Source of the DNA: Rhodoferax sediminis
GTDB taxonomy: Bacteria > Pseudomonadota > Gammaproteobacteria > Burkholderiales > Burkholderiaceae_C
Reading direction: 5' to 3'
Length of the DNA stretch: 64,000 nucleotides
Assembly: GCF_006970865.1 (NCBI RefSeq)
Contig: NZ_CP035503.1
Location: 318,501 to 382,500, forward strand
Below are positions 45,867 to 54,850 of the stretch, one piece after another (position 1 is the first letter of the stretch; every line of letters starts with the position of its first letter). Both the position numbers and the translations under genes were made by a program. The notes below the pieces were generated by a model. The model saw only the letters and a list, made by a program, of their open reading frames with translations, searched no databases and was not told the DNA's origin.

Positions 45867-46283
45867 GCACTACCTAGCAGCTGGAGGTGGTCGCGCCTTC
45901 GAAGGTCCGCTTTTAGGCGGACTACTAGGGACCGCTCTTGGCCGAGAGCGCCAGTTCGCCGCTGCGTCAGGAAGCCGCCACCCGGAGAGCGAACCATTTC
46001 TACCGAAGCTCTGCTTCCGGGGATAACGCCGAAATCACACTATCGGCCAAAAGCGGAAATGCAAACACGCTGCCAAAATTGCTCCGAAGCGGGCGTTCGC
46101 GTCCGGCCAGCGCTCGCGCAAGCGCGTGGATGAGGTGGCAAACAGACGCCTTATGTCGGGCGATTTGAGAAAACAGCGCGTTTTCAGCAAATGGCCGCAC
46201 GTTTGACCGCTAGTGTGTCGCCAGATACGTTCAGAATTCTTGAAAGATAGTGTTTGAAATTCCTATACTCAGGGACCCGCCCC
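45867..46283. other. Non-coding stretch between DoxX and GST genes
   Basis: 417 bp with no gene recognised. Contains short inverted words (AAGGTCCGCTTTTAGGCGGAC near 45903) and TGACCGCTAGT at 46204-46214, which recurs after the GST gene. No attC-like GTTRRRY/RYYYAAC pair was seen. Confidence 0.4.
46204..46214 (+). repeat. 11-bp direct repeat flanking the GST gene (left)
   Basis: TGACCGCTAGT, identical to 47015-47025. The pair is 811 bp apart and brackets the GST gene. Confidence 0.4.
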
Positions 46284-46913
46284 ATGATCCTCGTCGGCCA
46301 ATATGACAGCCCCGTCACCCGCCGCGTCGCAATCGCGCTGCATCACTACGGCATACCCTTCACCCGCGACACCCGCTCGATCTTTGGCGATGCGGCGGCG
46401 GTCGGGAAGATCAGCCCCCTGACTCGTATCCCGGCCCTCGTCCTCGACGATGGGGAGGTGCTGATCGACAGCGCCGCCATCCTTGATCATCTCGACGAAC
46501 AGGCGGACGACGCGGCGCTGATCCCCGCCTCCGGCCCTGCGCGCCGGCTCGTCCTCCAGATGACGGCACTGGCTCAAGGCACCCTCGAAAAGGTCGCGGC
46601 TGTGGTTTACGAGAGGCACTTCCATTCCCCCGAACATCGAAGCACCGACTGGCTTGACCGCTGCCTTGGCCAGGCCCGCGCTGGCCTCGACGAACTGACC
46701 CGCCGCCTTGCCACACCCTATGCCTGCGGGGCAACGCTCACCCATGCCGATGTCATGATCACCACGCTGGTCTGGTACATGCAGGATCGGATGGATGAAG
46801 TGCTGTCACCCACCGCCCACGCCTCTCTGATCACCTTGGCCGAACACTGTGAAATCCTGCCCGTCTTCCGCGCCACCGCCCTAAGTGATTTCGAGAAGAT
46901 GCCACGCAGCTAA
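46284..46913 (+). CDS. Glutathione S-transferase family protein
   Basis: 209 aa. N-terminal thioredoxin-like GST domain: ILVGQYDSPVTRRVAIALHHYGIPF, then the cis-Pro region LTRIPALVLDDGEVLIDSAAILDHLD (~45-70), where the conserved DS binds glutathione. The C-terminal helical domain is ~85-209. ATG 46284 gives the normal GST N-terminus. Single gene in the low-coding island, same strand as DoxX, bracketed by 11-bp direct repeats. Substrate unknown. Confidence 0.9.
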   Translation: MILVGQYDSPVTRRVAIALHHYGIPFTRDTRSIFGDAAAVGKISPLTRIPALVLDDGEVLIDSAAILDHLDEQADDAALIPASGPARRLVLQMTALAQGTLEKVAAVVYERHFHSPEHRSTDWLDRCLGQARAGLDELTRRLATPYACGATLTHADVMITTLVWYMQDRMDEVLSPTAHASLITLAEHCEILPVFRATALSDFEKMPRS

Positions 46914-47014
46914 CTCTTACAAGCCTACAAGTCATACAAAACTTGCTTTTCCCTTCCTCAAATATCAACCGCCGCCCCTTTTTTTTTCCGAGGTGGCAAT
47001 ACCCGGTTTTCTAA

Positions 47015-47025
47015 TGACCGCTAGT
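47015..47025 (+). repeat. 11-bp direct repeat flanking the GST gene (right)
   Basis: TGACCGCTAGT, second copy of the 46204-46214 word, about 100 bp after the GST stop codon. Confidence 0.4.
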
Positions 47026-47363
47026 CCAAGTTTGTATGACCGGTTTAGAGCGGGCGCTGAGTCGGCAATGGGTCGGGAGTCCCCGTTCGCAGCCGGAAGA
47101 AGCTGGCTCTGGCCGGTAGCCCGCGGCACGGTGGGCAGAATCATCGGCCCGACGGCGATTCATTGACTGGTTCCGGGATACAGCGGCCAGACGGCCGCAC
47201 AGACGACGAACGGCAGGTTCCTGCGGCAGCTGTCGTTCAACTGCCGGACCTGAGCGACAGCACCCAGTCTGAAGCGGGTACTTGGCGCCCACGGATTGCG
47301 TGGGTCGTGCGTGATTGGACACCAGCTGGGAGTTTGATACTCAATTTGTAAGCAGTCGTGGCA

Positions 47364-47396
47364 GCGCCCCCAGTGCGCCCCCAGTGCGCCCCCAGT
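47364..47396 (+). repeat. Three tandem copies of GCGCCCCCAGT
   Basis: Perfect 11-bp unit three times (one helical turn per unit), running directly into the inverted repeat at 47397-47431. Could be slippage product or part of the regulator's promoter architecture. Confidence 0.7.
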
Positions 47397-47431
47397 GCGT
47401 CACACCGGGACGCCAGACGCTGGTGTGGCGC
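47397..47431. promoter_or_regulatory. Inverted repeat upstream of the AcoR-like gene (possible autoregulatory site)
   Basis: GCGTCACACC, 15-bp spacer, GGTGTGGCGC: 9 of 10 paired bases. The half-site GTCACACC also occurs in the inverted repeat at 49473-49502 before the monooxygenase gene, suggesting that the same protein binds both. Confidence 0.5.
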
Positions 47432-47510
47432 TGTCGATGCCGCGCTATAGTGCCGGAGAGTGCCGCCGCGCCGGTCCGCGCGAGCCGCACCTTCGAGCAG
47501 GAGACACAGC

Positions 47511-49463
<1,953 letters not shown>

Positions 49464-49472
49464 GCCGCCGTT

Positions 49473-49502
49473 CAGGTGTCACACCCGGAGCTGTGACACC
49501 TG
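49473..49502. promoter_or_regulatory. Predicted enhancer site (10-bp perfect inverted repeat)
   Basis: CAGGTGTCAC - ACCCGGAGCT - GTGACACCTG: ten paired bases with a 10-bp spacer, 115-144 bp upstream of the sigma-54 promoter. Followed by CAGTGTG at 49506-49512 and 49527-49533, exactly 21 bp (two helical turns) apart. This is the classical arrangement for an activator hexamer. Confidence 0.7.
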
Positions 49503-49616
49503 TCTCAGTGTGACGCCTGCACACGCCAGTGTGTCGCACCGCAGCAGAGCTGCCGGGAGCGGGAAAATCCAATGCCATCAAGCAGTTAAGCGCCCGGGCC
49601 GGCGCGTTTGCACGAC

Positions 49617-49632
49617 GGGCACGGGGCTTGCA
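49617..49632 (+). promoter_or_regulatory. Sigma-54 (-24/-12) promoter of the flavin monooxygenase gene
   Basis: GGGCACGGGGCTTGCA against the sigma-54 consensus TGGCACG-N4-TTGCA/T: every defined base matches except the first T. Transcription would start near 49642, leaving a leader of about 44 nt before the ATG at 49686. Confidence 0.85.
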
Positions 49633-49685
49633 CTCCATGTCGGGCCGGGATCTTCCGGCGTTGCACATCACCGGAGACAAGAAGC

Positions 49686-51488
49686 ATGACGGACAGTGTG
49701 AATTCACCGACCCAGCAGGCAGCGCAATGGCTGGCACAGCTGGCAGCGGCGCTGGGCCAGCGCGACATCAACGCCGCGCTGGCGCTGTTTGCCGACGAGA
49801 GTTATTGGCGCGATCTGGTCTCATGGACCTGGAACATCAGGACGATGGAGGGCAAGGACGCCATCCGCAGAATGCTCGATGCGCGCCTGGCCGACACCAA
49901 ACCGTCGAACTTCGCATTGGAGGGCGAGGCGACCGAGGCCGACGGCGTGACGGACGCCTGGTTCACCTTCGAGACCGGTGTGGCGCGTGGCCGCGGCCAC
50001 CTGCGGCTGAAGGATGGCAAGGCCTGGACCCTGCTGACGACCATGACCGAACTCAAGGGCTTCGAGGAGCGCAAGGGTGAGCACCGCATCAAGGGTGCCG
50101 AGCACGGCGTGCAAAAGGGCCGCAAGAGCTGGCTCGAGAAACGCCAGGAAGAAGCCGAAACCCTGGGAACAACCGAGCAGCCTTATGTGGTGATCGTCGG
50201 CGGCGGCCAGGGCGGCATTGCGCTGGGCGCGCGGCTGCGCCGGCTTGGCGTGCCGGCCATCATCGTCGAGAAGAACGAGAAGCCCGGCGACTCCTGGCGC
50301 AAGCGCTACAAGAGCCTGTGCCTGCACGACCCGGTGTGGTACGACCATCTGCCCTACCTGTCTTTTCCGGACGACTGGCCGGTGTTCGCGCCCAAGGACA
50401 AGGTTGGCGACTGGCTCGAGATGTACACCAAGGTGATGGAGCTGAACTACTGGGGCTCGACCACCGCCAAAAAGGCAAGGTACAACGAGGCCGCGCAGGA
50501 GTGGGAAGTGGTGGTCGAGCGCGCCGGCCGGGAGATCACGCTGCGGCCCAAGGAACTGGTGTTCGCGCTGGGGGTGTCGGGCCGTCCCAACGTGCCCAGG
50601 ATCGCCGGTGCCGAGAACTTTAAGGGCGAGCAGCATCACTCCAGCCAGCACGCCGGACCCGAGGCCTACAAGGGCAAAAAATGTGTGGTGCTGGGCTCCA
50701 ACAACTCGGCGCATGACATCTGCGCTGCACTCTGGGAAAACGGCGCCGACGTGACCATGATCCAGCGCAGTTCGACCCACATCGCGCCCTCGAATTCGCT
50801 GATGGAACTGGCGCTGGGCGGCCTGTATTCCGAGCAGGCGGTGAAAAATGGCATCGATCACCACAAGGCCGATCTGATCTTTGCCTCGGTGCCCTACAAG
50901 ATCATGCACACCTTTCACATCCCGGTGTATGAGGAGATGAAGAAGCGCGATGCCGATCTGTATGCGCGGCTGGAGAAGGCCGGCTTCATGCTCGACTTCG
51001 GCGCGGACGGCTCCGGCCTGTTCATGAAATACCTGCGGCGCGGTTCGGGCTACTACATCGATGTGGGTGCCTCGGAACTGGTGGCCAACGGCAGCGTCAA
51101 GCTCAAGAGCGGCGTGAACATCGAGCGGGTCAATGAACACTCGGTCACGCTCTCCGACGGCACGGAACTGCCGGCCGACCTGCTGGTTTACGCGACGGGC
51201 TATGGTTCCATGAATGGCTGGCTGGCCGACCTCATCTCGCCGGAGATTGCCGACAAGGTGGGCAAGGTCTGGGGTCTTGGTTCGGACACGCCCAAGGACC
51301 CCGGTCCCTGGGAGGGCGAGCTGCGCAACATGTGGAAGCCGACCCAGGTGCCGCACCTGTGGTTTCACGGCGGCAACCTGCACCAGTCGCGCCACTACTC
51401 GCAGTTCCTGTCGCTGCAGCTCAAGGCGCGAAAAGAAGGCATCGAGACCCCGGTCTATGGGCAGGCCGAGGTGCATCACCTGCGTTAG
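49686..51488 (+). CDS. Flavin-containing monooxygenase with N-terminal NTF2-like domain
   Basis: 600 aa. Residues ~1-125 resemble an NTF2/SnoaL-like cone domain (DINAALALFADESYWRDLVSWTW, FETGVARGRGHLRL). The rest is a class B monooxygenase-type flavoprotein: FAD motif VIVGGGQGGIALGARL (~169), NADPH motif VVLGSNNSAHD (~333), and between them FKGEQHHSSQH (from Phe312), the FxGxxxHxxx(W/Y/F) fingerprint of Baeyer-Villiger/FMO enzymes with His in last place. A final YATGY motif is present. Expected to hydroxylate or insert oxygen into a small carbonyl, amine or sulfur compound, substrate unknown. GGAGA is 8 nt before the ATG. Sigma-54 promoter at 49617. Confidence 0.9.
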   Translation: MTDSVNSPTQQAAQWLAQLAAALGQRDINAALALFADESYWRDLVSWTWNIRTMEGKDAIRRMLDARLADTKPSNFALEGEATEADGVTDAWFTFETGVARGRGHLRLKDGKAWTLLTTMTELKGFEERKGEHRIKGAEHGVQKGRKSWLEKRQEEAETLGTTEQPYVVIVGGGQGGIALGARLRRLGVPAIIVEKNEKPGDSWRKRYKSLCLHDPVWYDHLPYLSFPDDWPVFAPKDKVGDWLEMYTKVMELNYWGSTTAKKARYNEAAQEWEVVVERAGREITLRPKELVFALGVSGRPNVPRIAGAENFKGEQHHSSQHAGPEAYKGKKCVVLGSNNSAHDICAALWENGADVTMIQRSSTHIAPSNSLMELALGGLYSEQAVKNGIDHHKADLIFASVPYKIMHTFHIPVYEEMKKRDADLYARLEKAGFMLDFGADGSGLFMKYLRRGSGYYIDVGASELVANGSVKLKSGVNIERVNEHSVTLSDGTELPADLLVYATGYGSMNGWLADLISPEIADKVGKVWGLGSDTPKDPGPWEGELRNMWKPTQVPHLWFHGGNLHQSRHYSQFLSLQLKARKEGIETPVYGQAEVHHLR

Positions 51489-51503
51489 TAGCGCATCACG
51501 GCT

Positions 51504-52247
51504 TCATGAATACGTGACCCAGTCCGCGTGCTCCGGCGCGTCCAGGTGCGGCAGGGTGTTGTAGGTCAGCAGCATGTGGCGCTTGGGCGTGAAGGCGAAT
51601 TCGGTGACGGAGGCGTTGCGGATGCGCAGGTTCAGTTCGATCGTGGTCTCGGGCGTGGTGCCCAGCACATGGCCGACCGCGGTGGCAATCGGGCCGCCGC
51701 TGGAGACGATCAGCACCCGGCCGCCGTGGTGGCGGGCACGCACGTGGTCCAGCGCGCTGGTCACACCGGCCGCGAATTCCGTGTAGCTCGGCATACCCCT
51801 GGGGCTGACCACGCCTGCCATCCACTGGGCCAGACCATCGCGCAGCAGGCGGAAATGGTGCCGGTACATCTCGGGCGAGTCGGGCTTCTCCAGCTTGTGC
51901 GGATGGATTGCACCGATTACCGCTTCGCTGTCGTATTCATTCAAGCCGGGCCAGAGCAGCGCTTGCGGCATGAGCGGCGACGGGCCGCCCCTAGCCGCGA
52001 GGGCCCCCTCGGGGGGCAGCGAGGACACGTCAGTGCCGAGCGTGGGGGCCATTCCCTCGCAAATGCCTGCCCAGGTTTGCGCATGGCGGTGCAAGGTACC
52101 GGTCAGCACGGCATCAAACGTCAGGCCTTTTTGGCGGAAATACTCGCCGAGGCGCACGCTCTGCTTCTTGCCCAGATCGCTCAGTTGGTCGTAGTCTTCG
52201 GCGCCAAACGAGGCTTGGCCGTGGCGCACGAGGTAAAGGGTTCCCAT
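51504..52247 (-). CDS. Histidine phosphatase superfamily protein (phosphoglycerate-mutase-like)
   Basis: 247 aa. Catalytic motif LVRHGQASF (His9 phospho-acceptor), TGTLHRHAQT as second conserved region, and SSGGPIATAVG in place of the usual S-G-x-H segment: the second catalytic His appears to be missing there (Pro-Ile follow GG), worth checking. Residues ~66-88 (GTDVSSLPPEGALAARGG) coincide with GC-rich repeat copy B and probably are an insert. The protein may be a phosphatase of unknown substrate or a weakened relative. Minus strand, alone, 16 bp from the convergent monooxygenase gene. Confidence 0.85.
   Translation of the reverse strand: MGTLYLVRHGQASFGAEDYDQLSDLGKKQSVRLGEYFRQKGLTFDAVLTGTLHRHAQTWAGICEGMAPTLGTDVSSLPPEGALAARGGPSPLMPQALLWPGLNEYDSEAVIGAIHPHKLEKPDSPEMYRHHFRLLRDGLAQWMAGVVSPRGMPSYTEFAAGVTSALDHVRARHHGGRVLIVSSGGPIATAVGHVLGTTPETTIELNLRIRNASVTEFAFTPKRHMLLTYNTLPHLDAPEHADWVTYS
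51982..52050 (+). repeat. GC-rich dispersed repeat, copy B, within the histidine phosphatase gene
   Basis: 69 bp starting GGGCCGCCCCTAGC, with an inner GGGCCCCCTCGGGGGG tract and ending AGCGTGGGGGCC. Related to copy A in aceE (31965-32034). Length 69 = 23 codons, so the reading frame of the minus-strand gene is kept. Confidence 0.75.
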
Positions 52248-52297
52248 GCCTGCAATTTAGGGCAAACGGGTCTGCGCCCCTTGTCCCGGGGGCGACC

Positions 52298-53263
52298 TCA
52301 AGCTGCGTTCAGAAGCACCTTGGCGACAGTCCCGCTGTCCACATTGCCGCCACTGAGCGCGACGCCGACGGCCTGCCCGGACAGTTGACCGCGCTCCTGC
52401 ATGGCGCCGGCAAAGGCGGCGGCGCCCGCGCCCTCGGCCACGTTGTGGGTGGCGGTGTACAGGTCGCGCATGGCCTGCGCCACTTCCAGGTCGGTGACCT
52501 TGACGATGTGGTCGATGTGCGCGGCCAGGATGTCGAGCGCGACGGGGTCTGCGACGCGGCAGGCCATGCCGTCGGCCAGCACGGTGGTCACGGGCGCCTC
52601 CACCACGCGGCCCGCGGCCAGCGAATCGGCATAGGTGGTGGCGTGCGCGCTGACCACGCCGATGATCCTGGCCCGATGACCCAGCGCCAGCCTGGCGGCA
52701 ATCGCCGCGCACGCGCCCGAACCCTGGCCGATCGGCACGTACACGACGTTGAGCTGTGGGGCCGCCTTGAAAAATTCCCACCAGTAGGTGCTGACGCCGC
52801 GCACCAGGTCCAGGTGGTAGCTCGGCACCATGTGGGCGCCGCGCCCCGCCGCCAGCCGCATGGCGAACTCGCGGCTTTCCTGGAAGTCCTGTCCGTGCTC
52901 GATCAACGCAACGCCGAGCGCGCGCATGGCCGCATTTTTCTCCAGCGAATTGCCGTGCGGAACCACGATGGTGCAGGCCACGCCATGCGCGCGCGCGGCC
53001 CAGCCGATGCTCTGGCCGTGGTTGCCGCGCGTGGCGCTGACGACCTCGCGCGGCAGCTCGCCGCGCTGGCGCAACTGGTCGAAATAAGTGAGCCCGCCGC
53101 GCAGCTTGAAGGCGCCCACCGGTGTATGGTTCTCATGCTTGACCCAGCACTCGGTGCCCAGCCGCTCGGACAGCAGCCCCCAGCGATACTGCGGCGTGGC
53201 CTGGAATTCGCGGTACACCACCCGGGCGGCGGCTTCGATGTCTGGCAGGGTGGGCAGGTTCAT
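52298..53263 (-). CDS. Threonine/serine dehydratase family PLP enzyme
   Basis: 321-aa fold-type II PLP enzyme. The PLP lysine is Lys52 in HTPVGAFKLRGG; the glycine loop for the phosphate is GQGSGACAAIAA-type, and GGNVDSG closes the cofactor site near the C-terminus. It would deaminate L-threonine or L-serine, or a related beta-hydroxy amino acid, to a 2-oxo acid and ammonia. ATG at 53261-53263 overlaps the VOC gene's end by 4 bp. Last gene of the LysE-EamA-AT-PhzF-VOC operon. An upstream 73-residue extension is a readthrough of the VOC gene in another frame and is rejected. Confidence 0.88.
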   Translation of the reverse strand: MNLPTLPDIEAAARVVYREFQATPQYRWGLLSERLGTECWVKHENHTPVGAFKLRGGLTYFDQLRQRGELPREVVSATRGNHGQSIGWAARAHGVACTIVVPHGNSLEKNAAMRALGVALIEHGQDFQESREFAMRLAAGRGAHMVPSYHLDLVRGVSTYWWEFFKAAPQLNVVYVPIGQGSGACAAIAARLALGHRARIIGVVSAHATTYADSLAAGRVVEAPVTTVLADGMACRVADPVALDILAAHIDHIVKVTDLEVAQAMRDLYTATHNVAEGAGAAAFAGAMQERGQLSGQAVGVALSGGNVDSGTVAKVLLNAA

Positions 53264-53925
53264 GAGTGGATTTCCAGCAGGCCGTCGGGAGTTTGCAGTT
53301 GGGCGGTGAGGCGCGCCGGCCCGGCCTCGATGGGCACATGCGCCAGTCCGATGGCGCGGTACGCGGCTCGCAGGGCGTCGGCCTCGGGGTGCACCACGCG
53401 CAAGCCATGCAGCGCAATGCCGCTGCCTGGCATGGTGTGTGACGGGTGTACGTCGCCCCACTGGATCAGTGTCGGCAGGCAACCGTCGAACAGGCGCTGG
53501 CCGTCGTCCCGCACGGTGATCTGCCAGCGCAAGGTGCCGCGGCTGGCCTGCAGCACGGCGCCGCGCTCGATGCCCAGCGCCTGCAGGGCGGCCACGGCTG
53601 GCTGGATGTCGGGCACACGGGCCACCCAGTGAATCAGTTGCGGCCCATGCTGCGCGACGCGTGCGCGCAAGGCCGCATCATCCATGTCAAACCAGCGTCT
53701 GGCCCCCGCCAGGAGTGCGTGGATTGCTCCTGGGTTGATAGCAATGATTTCGAGGTAAGCGCGCGGAAATTCGGGTGACGCCAGGCCCAAGACGCGGTTG
53801 TGCGTGCCCATCAGCGGGTGCTCGCCGCCCGGCCCGGGCGCGACGCCCAGCCGGTCCTCGCACCAGGCCACGCCTTCATCGAGGCTGGCCGCCATCACCA
53901 CGAGGTGATCAAGGGCCGCGCTCAC
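53260..53925 (-). CDS. VOC/glyoxalase-like domain protein
   Basis: 221 aa, glyoxalase-like: starts (M)SAALDHLVVMAASLDEGVAWCEDRLGV, typical of the VOC fold, then GTHNRVLGL and AYLEIIAINP. The C-terminal half looks like a second, diverged VOC unit (GIALHGLRVVHPEADALRAAYRAIG). The GTG at 53923-53925 overlaps the phzF stop by 4 bp (GTGA). Activity unknown; VOC proteins often bind metals and handle 2-oxo or lactone substrates. Coupled at both ends to its neighbours. Confidence 0.82.
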   Translation of the reverse strand: MSAALDHLVVMAASLDEGVAWCEDRLGVAPGPGGEHPLMGTHNRVLGLASPEFPRAYLEIIAINPGAIHALLAGARRWFDMDDAALRARVAQHGPQLIHWVARVPDIQPAVAALQALGIERGAVLQASRGTLRWQITVRDDGQRLFDGCLPTLIQWGDVHPSHTMPGSGIALHGLRVVHPEADALRAAYRAIGLAHVPIEAGPARLTAQLQTPDGLLEIHS

Positions 53926-54845
53926 AGCGTCACCGTGCCTTCGATACAGGTTACCGACTCGCCGCCGACCCAGACCTGACCGCCTGCATCGCGCTCGATG
54001 TGCACGCGCCCGGCGCGGTCCAGGCAACTGCCCTGCGCCGCCAGGTAGCGCGCGGGTGCCAGGCCATCCGCAATCAGCCACTGTGCCAGGCTCGCATTGA
54101 AGCTGCCGGTGACGGGGTCCTCGTTGACGCCGAGCGGCGCGGCGAAGGCGCGCACCTCGAGGTCCGGTGCGGCCGCGGCGGGCTCGGTGCGGCCCGCAAA
54201 GGCACGTGCCTCGCGATTCGAGCGCGCTATCAAAGGCGTAGCGTATTGCGCAGAATAGGTGCCGGCTACGCCCACTTTTTGTCCCAAAGTTCTGAGCCGT
54301 GCGTGGTCGGGCGCGAGCGCCAGCACCGTGTCGCTGCTGTCCAGCCACAGGCCCAGCCAGACCGGGCCGTTGTCCAGCAGTTGCGCGGCCACGATCTGGG
54401 CCGGCCGCAGGCCCAATGCCTGGCTGACCTGGGCCAGCAGGGCCGGCGCCGGGTTGCTGCGCTGGAGCGGCGGTGCGGCAAACGCCAGCCGCTCGCCATC
54501 GCGGCGAATCTTCACCAAACCCACCTGGCATTCCTGCGTGATGATGTCAGCCGATTGCGGCTGGCCGCCCACCTGCAACCATGCATGGCAACTGCCCAGC
54601 GTTGGGTGCCCGGCAAAGGGCAGCTCGCCGCCGGGCGTGAAGATGCGCACCCGGTAGTCGGCGCCCGCTGCCCGGCCCGCCGCGGTCGGCTCCAGCACGA
54701 ACGTGGTCTCCGACAGATTCGTCCAGCGCGCAAAACGCTGCATCTGCGCGTCGGCAAGGCCCGCGCCGTCCAGCACCACGGCCAGCGCGTTGCCGAGGTA
54801 GGGCTCGGCGGTGAACACATCGACCTGTTTGAACGGGCGCTGCAT
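53922..54845 (-). CDS. PhzF-family isomerase
   Basis: 307 aa, about the length of PhzF/YddE. KQVDVFTAEPYLGNALAVV opens the first half; the catalytic Glu is Glu46 in NLSETTFV (Glu45 in PhzF). Later GGELPFAGHPTLGS and EDPVTGSFNASLAQWL are signature segments. PhzF isomerises trans-2,3-dihydro-3-hydroxyanthranilate; most relatives have unknown substrates. Here no phenazine genes are nearby, so a different substrate is expected. Lies 5 bp after the aminotransferase. A partial AT-rich repeat overlaps about 54215-54295. Confidence 0.9.
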   Translation of the reverse strand: MQRPFKQVDVFTAEPYLGNALAVVLDGAGLADAQMQRFARWTNLSETTFVLEPTAAGRAAGADYRVRIFTPGGELPFAGHPTLGSCHAWLQVGGQPQSADIITQECQVGLVKIRRDGERLAFAAPPLQRSNPAPALLAQVSQALGLRPAQIVAAQLLDNGPVWLGLWLDSSDTVLALAPDHARLRTLGQKVGVAGTYSAQYATPLIARSNREARAFAGRTEPAAAAPDLEVRAFAAPLGVNEDPVTGSFNASLAQWLIADGLAPARYLAAQGSCLDRAGRVHIERDAGGQVWVGGESVTCIEGTVTL

Positions 54846-54850
54846 GGCGG

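Larger units (their letters stand above)
46914..47510. other. Non-coding stretch with tandem repeats before the AcoR-like gene
   Basis: 597 bp without a recognised gene. The left part starts AT-rich (46914-46990) and includes TGACCGCTAGT at 47015-47025. The right end holds three tandem 11-mers (47364-47396) and an inverted repeat (47397-47431) in front of the regulator gene, where its promoter should lie. Confidence 0.5.

Noticed and set aside
45867..47300. attC sites flanking DoxX and GST as integron cassettes
   Set aside because: No GTTRRRY/RYYYAAC core pair with inner imperfect dyad could be found by eye; kept only as a test for the decayed-integron idea.
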